DNA from: Aliivibrio fischeri
GTDB lineage: Bacteria > Pseudomonadota > Gammaproteobacteria > Enterobacterales > Vibrionaceae
Direction of reading: 5' to 3'
Length of the DNA stretch: 64,000 nt
Assembly: GCF_009727955.1 (NCBI RefSeq)
Contig: NZ_WOBR01000005.1
Location: forward strand, 1 to 64,000
In this document: piece after piece, positions 27,262-36,912 of the stretch
Numbering within the stretch: the first letter of the stretch is position 1
How the letters are laid out: each line of letters opens with the position of its first letter
Translations under genes and position numbers: made by a program
The notes under the pieces: generated by a model
Told to the model about the DNA's origin: nothing
The model's database searches: none
What the model saw: the letters and a program-made list of their open reading frames with translations, nothing else

Positions 27262-28902
27262 ATGAAGCTAATTGGACGTTTATCAATCAGTTACAAAATA
27301 GCAATGCCGATTATTGCTATTGTTTTATTATTTAGTGTTATTTCTGTTTTGAATATTGTGAATTTAAATAAACAGACTGAAATGAATCACACGCTTGTTG
27401 AGTTAGTTGAACCGGTTAACGATAGCCTAGAAGATGCCTATCGCGATCTTTATCAAGTTGTCGCTGCAACTCAAGGCCTTATGTTGTCAAAGTCTCAAGC
27501 GGATATTGATCATCATACTTTTGAATTTAAAGATAATGCGTATAAAGCGGTTCCTAGAATGAAAAAAGTACAAGACTTATATGACAACCATATTCTGCCT
27601 ACGAATACTGCATCAGAATTGACTGTTTTGGTAACGGCAACCCAAAGATGGATTCAACTTTATGAACCGTTATTTGAGCGACCTGAGACTGCTCAAGCTT
27701 ATTATGCGCAAAACAGTGCAGAGTTAGAGAAACAATTTAAAGTCATTAGAAAACAATTAAAATCAATCAGTCGTTTAATTATGGCTGAACAAGTTAAGTT
27801 AAGAGAACAGAGTCAAACAGGTATAGAGTCTGGGAAACTGGTTTCTCAAGTCGGTGCGATGAGTGCGATTATTGTTGCTATGTTAGCACTTTGGCTATCG
27901 ATTAATTGGATTGTAAAACCAATTCGTTCACTTGAAAGTGCAATGTCAGATGTTGCTTCTGGTGAAGGCGATTTATCAAAACGTATTAGTGTTGATTCTA
28001 CTGATGAGCTAGGAAAACTAGCTCAAGCATTCAATCAATTTATTTCTAAAATTCACGGCACAGTACAAGAGGTAATTGTGTCATCTAATGCCGTTCGTGT
28101 TGAAATGGAAAGCATTAAAACTCAAACTCAAAACGTAGCTCAATTCTCGATGAATCAGCAACAAGAGAGTGAAGTAGTTGCAGCAGCAGTACATGAAATG
28201 CAAGTAACAAGTGCTACTGTTAATGAAAATGCGAATGACGCTGCAGAAGCGAGTCAAGGAGCGACAGCGGAAGCTGAGGTTACTGATAATATTCTTCAAC
28301 AAACGGTTGGTTCAATTCAGAGCTTAGCGGATGAGATAAATCAAGCAGGAAAAGTGATTCAAACGCTAGATACTGACGTTGCAAATATTGCTTCTATTTT
28401 AGATGTGATTAAAGGCATTGCTGAACAAACTAACTTGTTAGCACTTAATGCGGCAATTGAAGCTGCTCGAGCGGGCGAACAAGGGCGAGGTTTTGCTGTT
28501 GTTGCTGATGAAGTAAGAGCGTTAGCAAGCAAGACTCAAGATAGTACTGGTGAAATTCAAAAAATGATTGAACGCCTGCAACTTGGTGCAAAAGAAGCGG
28601 TTCAGGCAATTAATGCGAGTAATCAGAGTGGTGTCGAGACAATAGAGTTAGCTAACCAAGCATCTCAATCATTAGCTCAAATTACCAATGCCATTATTGT
28701 TATGAACGATATGAATACACATATTGCAACGGCTGCTAATCAACAAAGTCAAGTGAGCGAAGATGTTAACAATAACGTTCAACGAATTACTGACAACAGC
28801 GGTCAAATGGTTGAAATGGTAAACCAATCAGAAAGCGCTTGTGCTTTATTATCCGAGCAATGTGAGCGATTAGATCAATTGGTGTCACAATTTAGAGTGT
28901 AA
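27262..28902 (+). CDS. Methyl-accepting chemotaxis protein
   Basis: This is a chemoreceptor of 546 residues. TM1 covers about 12-32 and TM2 about 195-218, enclosing a periplasmic helical ligand domain of about 160 residues (four-helix-bundle type). HAMP (about 215-268) and a methyl-accepting signalling domain follow. The highly conserved hairpin tip reads [20 protein letters not shown], followed by [15 protein letters not shown]. No C-terminal CheR-binding pentapeptide is visible (ends VSQFRV). The ligand is unknown. It sits about 130 bases after torS, in the same direction, which may or may not reflect a link to TMAO sensing. Confidence 0.92.
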   Translation: MKLIGRLSISYKIAMPIIAIVLLFSVISVLNIVNLNKQTEMNHTLVELVEPVNDSLEDAYRDLYQVVAATQGLMLSKSQADIDHHTFEFKDNAYKAVPRMKKVQDLYDNHILPTNTASELTVLVTATQRWIQLYEPLFERPETAQAYYAQNSAELEKQFKVIRKQLKSISRLIMAEQVKLREQSQTGIESGKLVSQVGAMSAIIVAMLALWLSINWIVKPIRSLESAMSDVASGEGDLSKRISVDSTDELGKLAQAFNQFISKIHGTVQEVIVSSNAVRVEMESIKTQTQNVAQFSMNQQQESEVVAAAVHEMQVTSATVNENANDAAEASQGATAEAEVTDNILQQTVGSIQSLADEINQAGKVIQTLDTDVANIASILDVIKGIAEQTNLLALNAAIEAARAGEQGRGFAVVADEVRALASKTQDSTGEIQKMIERLQLGAKEAVQAINASNQSGVETIELANQASQSLAQITNAIIVMNDMNTHIATAANQQSQVSEDVNNNVQRITDNSGQMVEMVNQSESACALLSEQCERLDQLVSQFRV

Positions 28903-28917
28903 TACTAACTGTAAATG

Positions 28918-28947
28918 AAAGGGTTATCCTTGTAGATAAGCCTTTTT
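28918..28947. terminator. Terminator between chemoreceptor and prepilin-like gene
   Basis: AAAGGGTTATC and GATAAGCCTTTTT form a hairpin with one mismatch and a T-run on the plus strand. It abuts the convergent prepilin-like gene, whose stop lies at 28946. Confidence 0.75.
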
Positions 28948-29506
28948 ATAAATGCGTTATTACAGTGACTTTGCCTGTTGTTGAGTTATATGAAATAACA
29001 ATGCCAGAAGTGAGTGGGTCTGCAGTGTATTGGTAATGCTTATTTATGTAGTAGCAAGCATCCTGAAAACTACTGTCTTCACTGCTATAGCGTATTGATA
29101 GAAAATCAGAGTCGGTCTTTTTCTTATGAGAGACACTAGGTGGATCAATTAATAGTGTATTCCAAAGATCATTACACCCTTTCTTACCTCTACCAATGTT
29201 ATTTGGCTGTGCCATTGGATTATTTTTATTAATGCCAATAGGAAAGCCATTCAGGTTTACATCAAGCTGATCATTAGCAAAACCTTGAACATCATTTCCT
29301 GACTGTAAATTACCATTAGCAATCCAGCGATATTGGGTTAATCGAACACTTTGTTCAAAATTTTGAGCAATCCCTTCAGCTTGAGCAATGTAGGATTCTG
29401 AGGTGTAGCTAAAAAATTTTGGAATAGCGATAATTGCAATTACTGCCGTAACAGTAATCGCAATAACGAGTTCGATTAAGGTAAATCCAAGTCCATTTTT
29501 ACCCAT
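28946..29506 (-). CDS. Type IV prepilin-like protein (orphan)
   Basis: This is a 186-residue protein with a class III (type IV) prepilin signal. A six-residue charged leader ends in G7, followed by F8 (GFTLIELVIAI), with the critical Glu at position 5 of the mature protein and a long hydrophobic helix (about 8-30). The C-terminal globular part contains two cysteines (C near 110 in KKGCNDLW and near 152 in QDACYYI) that could form the usual pilin disulfide. No assembly ATPase, platform protein or prepilin peptidase lies in the window. It could be a minor pilin or a pseudopilin served by another locus. The adjacent YccT-like gene has the same orientation, 24 bases upstream. Confidence 0.82.
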   Translation of the reverse strand: MGKNGLGFTLIELVIAITVTAVIAIIAIPKFFSYTSESYIAQAEGIAQNFEQSVRLTQYRWIANGNLQSGNDVQGFANDQLDVNLNGFPIGINKNNPMAQPNNIGRGKKGCNDLWNTLLIDPPSVSHKKKTDSDFLSIRYSSEDSSFQDACYYINKHYQYTADPLTSGIVISYNSTTGKVTVITHL

Positions 29507-29530
29507 ACAATTCCTTTGATGTGGATAAAT

Positions 29531-30160
29531 TTACTTATCAGTAATTGATTTTAAGAAGCGTTCTTTTGTAGCTTGATCGGCTTTCTCATACCAATAATGT
29601 AGCATTTGTTCCGCTGTATTTTCGCCTTGCTCATTTTTAATTTCTTTATGAGTGACTGTAAGCATACCTTCTTTAAAGGCTGCAGGGTGCTCTGTGGTAT
29701 TAAATTTTGCGACTTCGAATTGAATATTTCGACCAACTTGCATTCCGTTGTAGATCAATTGTGACTGAACAAAAGGAATATTATTATTATTTTTATCTAT
29801 TAACTCCCAATTTAGATTACGATTAAATGCTTTGGCTTTTTCAGGAGAGTTATAGGTTGGGAACTTAAAGCTTATTTCTTTATCTTCTGCAGAAAATGTC
29901 GAGACGATGATGTCGCTTGATACAATGATATTATCTTTACCTTGTTTGAATACAGGGTTATATCTAAAAACAATTTGGTGTTTACCATTTTCTAAATCAA
30001 GTGTTGATGTAGTAGAAAAGAATGAGCTCTCAAGCTTTACTTCTTGGTTATCAACAAGAAGTAGTTCAACTTCGTCTGGCACTGTTAATTGAATAGCGGC
30101 ATGTGCTGAAATAGATGAAAGAAGACAGAAGCTAGCAGCAAAAATAGATTGTATTTTCAT
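29531..30160 (-). CDS. YccT/CsgI-like DUF2057 secreted protein
   Basis: This is a UPF0319/DUF2057 family protein of 209 residues with a signal peptide cleaved near ISAHA (about residue 21). The mature region begins AIQLTVPDEVELLLVDNQEV, the family's typical start, and continues as a beta-rich domain. E. coli YccT (CsgI) inhibits curli assembly in the periplasm; whether this relative does so is unknown. In E. coli yccT follows mgsA; here it lies about 6 kb from mgsA behind the torTS-chemoreceptor block. A terminator is not obvious between it and the prepilin-like gene 24 bases downstream, so the two may be co-transcribed. Confidence 0.82.
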   Translation of the reverse strand: MKIQSIFAASFCLLSSISAHAAIQLTVPDEVELLLVDNQEVKLESSFFSTTSTLDLENGKHQIVFRYNPVFKQGKDNIIVSSDIIVSTFSAEDKEISFKFPTYNSPEKAKAFNRNLNWELIDKNNNNIPFVQSQLIYNGMQVGRNIQFEVAKFNTTEHPAAFKEGMLTVTHKEIKNEQGENTAEQMLHYWYEKADQATKERFLKSITDK

Positions 30161-30251
30161 AGGAGTACACCTGTTGTAATAATTAAAACAAGTGTACTCA
30201 TATTTTAAACGGAATGAAATGATCCAAACAACTTGTTATGTCGGTAGAAAG

Positions 30252-30842
30252 TTAGAATTTATAACTTAAGCCTATGTATGAAGTACCAAAATCGTAACCA
30301 ATACCATCCATGATAGCTCTAGCAATATTGTGACCGACAGTTAGGGCAAGATGCTCAGTAAAATCGTAACCGGCTTCAAAACCATAAGATAAGCCTAGAG
30401 CACTGCGGCTTTGAGAGCCATTTGCGATATAGCCTTTTCCGCCATCTTCTAGATAGAAATTAACATCCATATCTAAATAATAATAACCGTAACCAAACAT
30501 ACTAGTGATGAAAAAATCGGAGTCAAAAACATAAGCTCGGTATTTTAAATTAGCACCGAAGAAGTGCGCATCAATATGACTTTTAGCAAATTCGTTATCA
30601 TCAGCCCAATCGTAATCGAAGGCTCCCATGTTGTTGTATTCTAATTCAACAGACATATAAAAGGTGTCACTAATCGGAAAGTCATAACCTCCTTTAATGT
30701 TATAACCCTGATCGAGATCGGTCTGAACGCCAAGAAAAGTAACAGAAGAATTTTCTAGGTTAGTCGTTATGTAATACCCTGACTTGTCAGCGTGAGCTGA
30801 AATAGAAAAGAAAATAAATAATAGAAAACTCAATAACTTCAT
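30252..30842 (-). CDS. Small outer-membrane beta-barrel protein
   Basis: This is a predicted outer-membrane protein of 196 residues. The signal peptide is MKLLSFLLFIFFSISAHA, followed by alternating aromatic/polar beta-strands and the terminal signature ...YIGLSYKF ending in Phe, as required for BAM-dependent insertion. Its size suggests an 8-stranded OmpA/OmpW-like barrel. I start at 30842, where GGATAA precedes the ATG; the frame is open 14 codons further but that part is polar and precedes the signal peptide. The specific function is unknown. It is separated from the DUF2057 gene by 91 bases in the same direction. Confidence 0.78.
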   Translation of the reverse strand: MKLLSFLLFIFFSISAHADKSGYYITTNLENSSVTFLGVQTDLDQGYNIKGGYDFPISDTFYMSVELEYNNMGAFDYDWADDNEFAKSHIDAHFFGANLKYRAYVFDSDFFITSMFGYGYYYLDMDVNFYLEDGGKGYIANGSQSRSALGLSYGFEAGYDFTEHLALTVGHNIARAIMDGIGYDFGTSYIGLSYKF

Positions 30843-30933
30843 ATAATTATCCGTAATTTCAATGTAGTTATGGTTATTATTCATATTTGATATAATAAGT
30901 CTAATAAAATAACAGGTTTATTACATATTTTAA

Positions 30934-30958
30934 CAAAAAAGCCCCTAACTAGAGGGGC
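30934..30958 (-). terminator. Terminator of the pst operon
   Basis: On the minus strand GCCCCT-ctagtt-AGGGGC is followed by TTTTTT (30940-30935). It lies about 40 bases after pstB, so no phoU gene is co-transcribed. Confidence 0.85.
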
Positions 30959-30996
30959 AAGAGTTTCCATCGCTTTGTTATTATTCTTTAAATTAA

Positions 30997-31746
30997 TTAA
31001 CCAAAGTCACCGTTTACATAACCTTGTGTACGGTCATCTTTTGGATTAGAGAAAATGATTTGTGTGTCATCATGCTCAACAAGTTCACCCATTAGGAAGA
31101 AGGCTGTTTTATCTGAAATACGACGAGCTTGCTGCATTGAGTGGGTTACGATAACTATGGTGTAATCTTTTTTGAGTGTTTCCATTAACTCTTCCACTTT
31201 ATGCGTTGCAATTGGGTCAAGAGCAGAGGTTGGTTCGTCCATTAGGATAACATCTGGTTCCATTGCAATAGTACGAGCAATACAAAGACGCTGTTGTTGA
31301 CCACCAGACAGACCAAAAGCGTGAGATTTAAGACGATCTTTCACTTCATCCCATAGTGCAGCACCACGTAATGATTTTTCGACGACGGCATCTAACACTT
31401 TCTTATCTTTTACGCCTTGAGCTTTTAGGCCATAAGCAACGTTTTCATAAATGCTCATTGGGAATGGGTTTGCTTTTTGGAATACCATGCCGACTTTGAT
31501 ACGAAGATCTGCTACATCAATGTTTCCGTAAATATCGTTACCATCAAGGTTAACAAGTCCCGTGATTTTTACGCCTTCAATCAAATCATTCATTCGGTTT
31601 AAACAACGTAACAATGTTGATTTACCACAGCCAGAAGGGCCGATTAGTGCCGTTACTTGTTTTGCTGGAATTGGTAAGTTGATGTTTTTAAGTGCTTGGT
31701 TTTGTCCGTAAAAAAGATCTAAATTTTCAATATTAAATTTGTTCAT
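30997..31746 (-). CDS. pstB: Phosphate ABC transporter ATP-binding protein PstB
   Basis: This is the ATPase of the high-affinity phosphate importer, 249 residues. Walker A is [20 protein letters not shown] (about 34-53), the ABC signature [16 protein letters not shown], Walker [14 protein letters not shown], and the H-loop [13 protein letters not shown]. It is the last gene of pstSCAB. Most enterobacterial and many Vibrio pst operons continue into phoU, which is absent here. Confidence 0.96.
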   Translation of the reverse strand: MNKFNIENLDLFYGQNQALKNINLPIPAKQVTALIGPSGCGKSTLLRCLNRMNDLIEGVKITGLVNLDGNDIYGNIDVADLRIKVGMVFQKANPFPMSIYENVAYGLKAQGVKDKKVLDAVVEKSLRGAALWDEVKDRLKSHAFGLSGGQQQRLCIARTIAMEPDVILMDEPTSALDPIATHKVEELMETLKKDYTIVIVTHSMQQARRISDKTAFFLMGELVEHDDTQIIFSNPKDDRTQGYVNGDFG

Positions 31747-31810
31747 TGTATTTTCCTTATCAGCCGCAACTTATTGTCGTGCCACTGATTCAATTTGATA
31801 ACGTTATATT

Positions 31811-32668
31811 TTAGTAAGATGCTTTATTAATTTTTCGAGCCAATAGCTTGGTTAGCATATTAATGACAAGAACAAGAACGATAAGTACGGTTGCAGTTCC
31901 GTAAGCTTGGTTCCACTCGTCGATAGTAAATAATTCAGTGGTTAGCTTATAAAGGTGAACGGTTAGCGTACGACCTGAATCCAGTAATGAATCGGGAATA
32001 CGTGCAACCATGCCAGCCGTTAAAAATACAGGCGCAGATTCACCGATAACACGACCAATACTTAAAATAACGGAAGTTAAAATACCTGGCATTGCACTTG
32101 GTAAAATTAAGCGCCAAATCGTATAAATTTTTGATGCGCCAAGTCCGTATGAACCTTCACGAAACGTTTGAGGCACAGCCATTAACGCTTCTTCTGTTGT
32201 ACGAATTATTACTGGTAGTATCAAAATACTCAGTGTCAGAGCGCCAGATAGGATAGAGAATCCAAGACCTAGAATACCAACAAAGAAAGTCATACCGAAT
32301 AAACCAAAGATAATCGATGGAATACCCGCTAACGATTCAGTACAAAAGCGAATCACTTTAACCAGTTTACTGCCTACCTTTGCATATTCGGTTAGGTAAA
32401 TTGCCGTCATGATCCCAAGCGGGGCAGCAACAGCAATTGAAGCAAGTACCATGTATAACGTTGAAACTATCATAGGGAAGATACCGTGTTCTTCACCTGT
32501 TCGAGTGTAGTTATCTGTAATGAATGACCAGCTTACGTGTTGCATGCCATTCGAAAGGATGTACCAGATGATCCAAAATAGGAAGCCGACAGTAATCGCA
32601 GCAGATAACCAAATGAAGCCTGAAGCAATCTGGTCTTTAATTTGACGCTGTTTTTTTAATTTATTCAT
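31811..32668 (-). CDS. pstA: Phosphate ABC transporter permease PstA
   Basis: This is an inner-membrane permease of the phosphate importer with six predicted helices and the binding-protein-dependent transport (EAA) loop EGSYGLGASKIYTIWRLILPSAMPGI. I start at ATG 32668 (285 aa), four bases after the pstC stop. A GTG seven codons upstream (32689) would overlap pstC and has no RBS, so I do not prefer it. It pairs with PstC to form the channel. Confidence 0.93.
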   Translation of the reverse strand: MNKLKKQRQIKDQIASGFIWLSAAITVGFLFWIIWYILSNGMQHVSWSFITDNYTRTGEEHGIFPMIVSTLYMVLASIAVAAPLGIMTAIYLTEYAKVGSKLVKVIRFCTESLAGIPSIIFGLFGMTFFVGILGLGFSILSGALTLSILILPVIIRTTEEALMAVPQTFREGSYGLGASKIYTIWRLILPSAMPGILTSVILSIGRVIGESAPVFLTAGMVARIPDSLLDSGRTLTVHLYKLTTELFTIDEWNQAYGTATVLIVLVLVINMLTKLLARKINKASY

Positions 32669-32672
32669 GATC

Positions 32673-33599
32673 TTATTTCGCCGTTTCACGGTTTAAGTAA
32701 AGAAGAATGCCATTAAGAGACATGATAAATACAAGCAATACTACGCCGGTCGCGTACAGAGCGTTGGCGTGAATGCCACTTGCGTATGACATTTCAATTG
32801 CGATGTTTGCGGTTAATGTTCGTGCTGAATCTAAAATTCCTTCAGGCATGGCTGGGGCGTTACCCATTACCATGATGATTGCCATGGTTTCGCCTAACGC
32901 ACGAGCGATACCAAGAATAACGCCAGTCATGATACCTGAACGAGCAGCAGGAAGCAGAATTCGGAAAATAGTGAATATTTTAGAAGCGCCAAGTGCCAGT
33001 GAACCTTCTCGGTATGTTGACGGTACAGCACGAATAGACGTTTCTGATACGGTGATTACCGTTGGAAGGATCATTACACCAAGAACGATAATACCAGCAA
33101 GAATGGTATTACCTGCAGGAACTTGGAATATGTCTTGAATTAATGGAACGATGATAACTAAGCCAAAGAAGCCGTATACAACCGATGGGATGCCAGCTAA
33201 TAGTTCAACGGCAGGTCGAATAATATCAGCGACTTGTTTCGGAGCTATTTCTGCAATAAAAATAGCCGTTAAAATCCCAACAGGAACACCAACTAATACC
33301 GCACCAAAAGTCGATACAATTGACGCGACGATCATGGTGAATACACCATATAATGCTGGCGGCAGCCAATCTTGGCCCAATACAATTCCGCTTACGCCAG
33401 CTTGTTGAAATGCAGGGATACTTTCTTTAATGATGAAGTAAGCGATAGTCGCTAGTGAAACAATACCAATAACAGCACAACTTAAAAATAAACCGTGAAA
33501 AATACGTTCTCTCCAATCCACGCGCTTTTTTTCTCGTAGTGGATTGTTAGATGGTTTTACTTGATTTTCTGTGCTTTGATTATTCATTGCGATGGTCAT
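32673..33599 (-). CDS. pstC: Phosphate ABC transporter permease PstC
   Basis: This is the second permease of the phosphate importer, 308 residues. After a polar N-terminal segment (about 1-35) come six membrane helices. The EAA loop is YREGSLALGASKIFTIFRIL. The family block AGIPSVVYGFFGL is present. It follows pstS by 75 bases and precedes pstA by four. Confidence 0.95.
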   Translation of the reverse strand: MTIAMNNQSTENQVKPSNNPLREKKRVDWRERIFHGLFLSCAVIGIVSLATIAYFIIKESIPAFQQAGVSGIVLGQDWLPPALYGVFTMIVASIVSTFGAVLVGVPVGILTAIFIAEIAPKQVADIIRPAVELLAGIPSVVYGFFGLVIIVPLIQDIFQVPAGNTILAGIIVLGVMILPTVITVSETSIRAVPSTYREGSLALGASKIFTIFRILLPAARSGIMTGVILGIARALGETMAIIMVMGNAPAMPEGILDSARTLTANIAIEMSYASGIHANALYATGVVLLVFIMSLNGILLYLNRETAK

Positions 33600-33674
33600 A
33601 ATAAATACTCACATGTCGAAAAATTCGAAATGGAAAAATGCCCAACCTTCGCAGGTCAGGCAATAGGGTAGAAA

Positions 33675-34502
33675 TTAGTTAACTGAGATGTAGCCTTTCT
33701 TTTCAACAAGGTTTTGAGCGGTTTCAGCTGTCATCCAATCAAGGAATTTTTGAGCTTCAGCTGATGGTTTGCCTTCTTTGTATAGAACAAGGAATGGACG
33801 AGATACTTTGTAAGTGCCGTTTTTGATGTCAGCAACACTTGGTTCTACGTTATCAATTGCTAGTGCGTGTACAGAGCTATCAACAGTACCTAAAGAGATG
33901 TAACCAATTGCGTATGGGTTACTTGCTACCATTGTTTTTAGAGCACCGTTGCCGTTAGCAACTTGAGCTCGTTGTGAAATCGCTGATACTTTCATGCCTG
34001 ATACTTTTTTCTTCAGGCTCATGATGTCTTCAAATGCGCCACGAGTACCAGATGCCGTATCACGAGTAATTACAACAACAGGCTTGTCTGCGCCACCCAC
34101 TTCTTTCCAGTTTTTAACTTCACCTTTATAGATAGCCGTTACTTGCTCTGATGTTAAACCTTTAAGCTTGTTATTTGGGTTTACAACAACAGCGATGCCG
34201 TCGTGAGCAACAATAAGCTCTTTAAGCGCAGGATCTTTCTCATCTGATTTTAAGTTACGAGAAGACATGCCTAAATCAGCAGAACCATTTTTTGCCGCTT
34301 TAACACCAGCAGAAGAGCCCGGGCCTTGAACTTCGATAAATACGTTTGAATGGTCTTTCATGTATGTTTCAGAAAACACTTCCATAAGTGGAGTTACACT
34401 GCTTGAACCAACAGCAGAAATGGTTTCCTTTGCTAAAGTTGGTGCTGCTACTACTGAACTAATAATTGCTAGTGCGCCGATTACTGACTTTTTCATTTTC
34501 AT
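33675..34502 (-). CDS. pstS: Phosphate-binding periplasmic protein PstS
   Basis: This is a periplasmic phosphate receptor of 275 residues. The signal peptide ends near APTLA (about residue 24). The mature N-terminus TISAVGSSSVTPLME and the block TRDTASGTRGAFEDI supply typical phosphate-binding loops. It is of the short PstS type (about 270 aa) rather than the 340-residue E. coli form. It is first in the pstSCAB operon, with a candidate Pho box about 50 to 65 bases upstream. Confidence 0.93.
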   Translation of the reverse strand: MKMKKSVIGALAIISSVVAAPTLAKETISAVGSSSVTPLMEVFSETYMKDHSNVFIEVQGPGSSAGVKAAKNGSADLGMSSRNLKSDEKDPALKELIVAHDGIAVVVNPNNKLKGLTSEQVTAIYKGEVKNWKEVGGADKPVVVITRDTASGTRGAFEDIMSLKKKVSGMKVSAISQRAQVANGNGALKTMVASNPYAIGYISLGTVDSSVHALAIDNVEPSVADIKNGTYKVSRPFLVLYKEGKPSAEAQKFLDWMTAETAQNLVEKKGYISVN

Positions 34503-34550
34503 TTCCTTTGTCTGGCATTCATGCCGTAATTAAGTTGACGAGGTCACTTT

Positions 34551-34568
34551 AGGAAAGTTATGTGACAG
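34551..34568 (-). promoter_or_regulatory. Candidate Pho box upstream of pstS
   Basis: On the minus strand CTGTCAC-ATAA-CTTTCCT has two 7-base units separated by four A/T bases. The first unit matches 6 of 7 positions of CTGTCAT and the second 5 of 7. It begins 66 bases upstream of the pstS ATG. PhoB binding is inferred from geometry and gene context. Confidence 0.6.
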
Positions 34569-34693
34569 TTATATTTCACTTTTCTTAAATGTGTATTACA
34601 TGGGGAGAAATTTGAGGACTGATTTTTAGAATTAAGAGGATGATATTTTATTTTTGTAATTGTTTTTATTGAATAATTTCTATTTTTTTACAT

Positions 34694-34729
34694 ACAAAAA
34701 AGGCGATAAACCTTATGGGTTTATCGCCT
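34694..34729 (-). terminator. Terminator of moeAB
   Basis: AGGCGATAAACC (34701-34712) pairs perfectly with GGTTTATCGCCT (34718-34729). On the minus strand it is followed by TTTTTTT. It lies 24 bases after moeB. Confidence 0.9.
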
Positions 34730-34753
34730 AAAAATAAATAATTAAACGTGTTT

Positions 34754-35503
34754 TTAGTGGCTACAAACAGAGCAATTAGGCATTTTAGCCAACTTCATTT
34801 CTCGCCAATTCATCGATAGGGCATCAAGAATAAGAAGTTTGCTGATTAAAGGTTGACCATAGTTAGTTAATACTTTTATTGCTTCTAATGCTTGGACGGA
34901 ACCAATAATGCCGACAACAGGAGACATCACTCCAGCTTCGACACAGGTCAATGCTTGTTGACCAAATAAACTGCTCAAGCATTGGTAGCAAGGTTCATCA
35001 TCTTGATACGTATATACACTTACTTGGCCTTCCATACGAATAGCTGCACCAGAAACTAATGGCGTCTTAGACTCGTGACATAAGCGGTTTAATTGGTTAC
35101 GTGTATCAACATTATCAGTACCATCAAGTACTAGATCATGAGATGCAATTAATGAGCGTAACTCATCATCAGATAAACGCTTATCTACGGTATTGATGTG
35201 GCAATTAGGGTTAATTCTATTTAACGCCATTTTAGCTGACACGACTTTCTTTACACCGATACTTTCATTGCAGTGCAATACTTGACGCTGTAGGTTTGAA
35301 AGTTCAACCGTGTCATCATCAACAAGTGTTAGAGTACCAACACCCGCTGCTGCTAAATATTGACTTGAAGCGCAACCTAGTCCACCTGCACCAATGATCA
35401 GTATGGAGCTTGCTTTTAATGCTTCTTGGCCATCAAAATCAAAATTACGTAAGATGATCTGACGGTTATAGCGAAGCATTTCATTATCAGTTAATTCACT
35501 CAT
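34754..35503 (-). CDS. moeB: Molybdopterin-synthase adenylyltransferase MoeB
   Basis: MoeB adenylates the C-terminus of MoaD during molybdopterin synthesis. It is an E1-like protein of 249 residues, the same as E. coli. The nucleotide-binding loop IIGAGGLGCASSQYLA and LVLDGTDNVDTRNQLN are visible. Zinc-binding cysteine pairs are CYQC (about residue 172) and CSVC at the C-terminus. I start at 35503 (MSELTDNEMLRYNRQI) behind AAGAG; the frame is open 26 codons further into moeA, which is not family-like. It forms an operon with moeA, 10 bases apart. Confidence 0.95.
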   Translation of the reverse strand: MSELTDNEMLRYNRQIILRNFDFDGQEALKASSILIIGAGGLGCASSQYLAAAGVGTLTLVDDDTVELSNLQRQVLHCNESIGVKKVVSAKMALNRINPNCHINTVDKRLSDDELRSLIASHDLVLDGTDNVDTRNQLNRLCHESKTPLVSGAAIRMEGQVSVYTYQDDEPCYQCLSSLFGQQALTCVEAGVMSPVVGIIGSVQALEAIKVLTNYGQPLISKLLILDALSMNWREMKLAKMPNCSVCSH

Positions 35504-35513
35504 GAATAAGCTC

Positions 35514-36758
35514 TTAGTATAGTGATGCGTTGAACAGTTCGATGTTAACTGTTTCACCAGATTCAACGCGGCCACGCTCACGCTCTAATACAACAAAACA
35601 ATTGGCAATACTCATTGAACTGAAGGCTCCAGAACCTTGATTACCGGTCGTCGATACCTCAAATTGGCCTTGTGCATTAATAGAATAAATGCCACGTTGG
35701 TAGTCAGTACGGCCAGGGTGTTTTTTAAATGTAGATGTTGCTTTTGCAGGAATTGATTTTGGCGCTTCCCACTTTGTATGGCCCGCAAGCTTTGCAAGCA
35801 TTGGTTGTACAAGCACATACATGGTTAACATTGCCGATACTGGGTTTCCAGGTAAACCGCAGAAGTAAGAGTTTGGTAATTGACCAAAAGCAAAAGGTTT
35901 GCCCGGTTTAATGGCTAATTTCCAAAAGCCGATTTGACCTAATTCATCTAGAATGTCTTTAGTATAATCCGCCTCGCCAACACTTACACCGCCAGAAGTA
36001 ATTACCACATCGGCTTCTTTATCTGCTTTTAAGAACACTTCTTTTAGTGTTTCAGGGCAGTCAGGGATAATACCAAGATCGATCGCTTCGCAACCAAAAC
36101 GTTCAATTAATACTTTAATACCGTAGCGATTACTGTCGTAGATTTGACCATCTTCTAATGGTTGACCAAGGGGCTTAAGTTCATCACCAGTAGAAAAGAA
36201 AGCGACTTTTGGCTTATTTACTACCGGAATATCATTAATACCTAATGATGCAATTAACGGGATATCACGTGGTGTTAAACGGTGACCTTTAGCTAGCACA
36301 GTTTGGCCTTGAGAAACATCGTCGCCAATCGGACGGATGTTTGCTTGCGGTTTTACATCAGCAAGGTTTAATTCGAAGGTAATACCTGTATCTGTTTCAG
36401 TGGTTAGCTCTTGCATAATAACCGCATCGCAACCCTCAGGGATTTTAGCGCCAGTCATAATACGAACAGTGGTTTGTGGCTGCCATTCACCTTCAAAAGG
36501 AATGCCTGCAAAAGATTTACCAGCAACGGGTAATGTTAAAGATTGTTCTAAATCAGCAATTCGTACGGCATAACCGTCCATTGCCGAATTAGCAAATGGA
36601 GGAACATTAATAGGAGAACGAATATCTTCAGCTAACACGAAGCCAATGGCATCAGCAAGGGCTAAAGAATGGGTCTTTGATACCGGAGAAACTTGAGATA
36701 ATAAGGTTTCTAAAGCGGTTTCTACTGGAATTAAACCTTGAGTTGCGCAGCAATCCAT
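35514..36758 (-). CDS. moeA: Molybdopterin molybdenumtransferase MoeA
   Basis: MoeA inserts molybdate into adenylated molybdopterin to complete Moco. It has 414 residues (E. coli 411). The N-terminal block NVPPFANSAMDGYAVR, MTGAKIPEGCDAVIMQE, the MoCF-binding domain FFSTGDELKPLG and VVITSGGVSVGEADYTKD, and FCGLPGNPVSAMLT are all present. It is first in moeA-moeB. Moco made here would serve TMAO reductase and other molybdoenzymes. It is divergent from folE. Confidence 0.96.
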   Translation of the reverse strand: MDCCATQGLIPVETALETLLSQVSPVSKTHSLALADAIGFVLAEDIRSPINVPPFANSAMDGYAVRIADLEQSLTLPVAGKSFAGIPFEGEWQPQTTVRIMTGAKIPEGCDAVIMQELTTETDTGITFELNLADVKPQANIRPIGDDVSQGQTVLAKGHRLTPRDIPLIASLGINDIPVVNKPKVAFFSTGDELKPLGQPLEDGQIYDSNRYGIKVLIERFGCEAIDLGIIPDCPETLKEVFLKADKEADVVITSGGVSVGEADYTKDILDELGQIGFWKLAIKPGKPFAFGQLPNSYFCGLPGNPVSAMLTMYVLVQPMLAKLAGHTKWEAPKSIPAKATSTFKKHPGRTDYQRGIYSINAQGQFEVSTTGNQGSGAFSSMSIANCFVVLERERGRVESGETVNIELFNASLY

Positions 36759-36912
36759 TAGGGTACTCTCTACATTAATCGTAATAATGACTGAACATTA
36801 CCATATTTTGCCCTTTAACATCTAATAGACCTAATAAAATCAGGGTGTATTTATTTGATAGAGGAGGTATCCTTAGCGAAGTTCAATTGATTATGGAATT
36901 TTGGAGTATACG

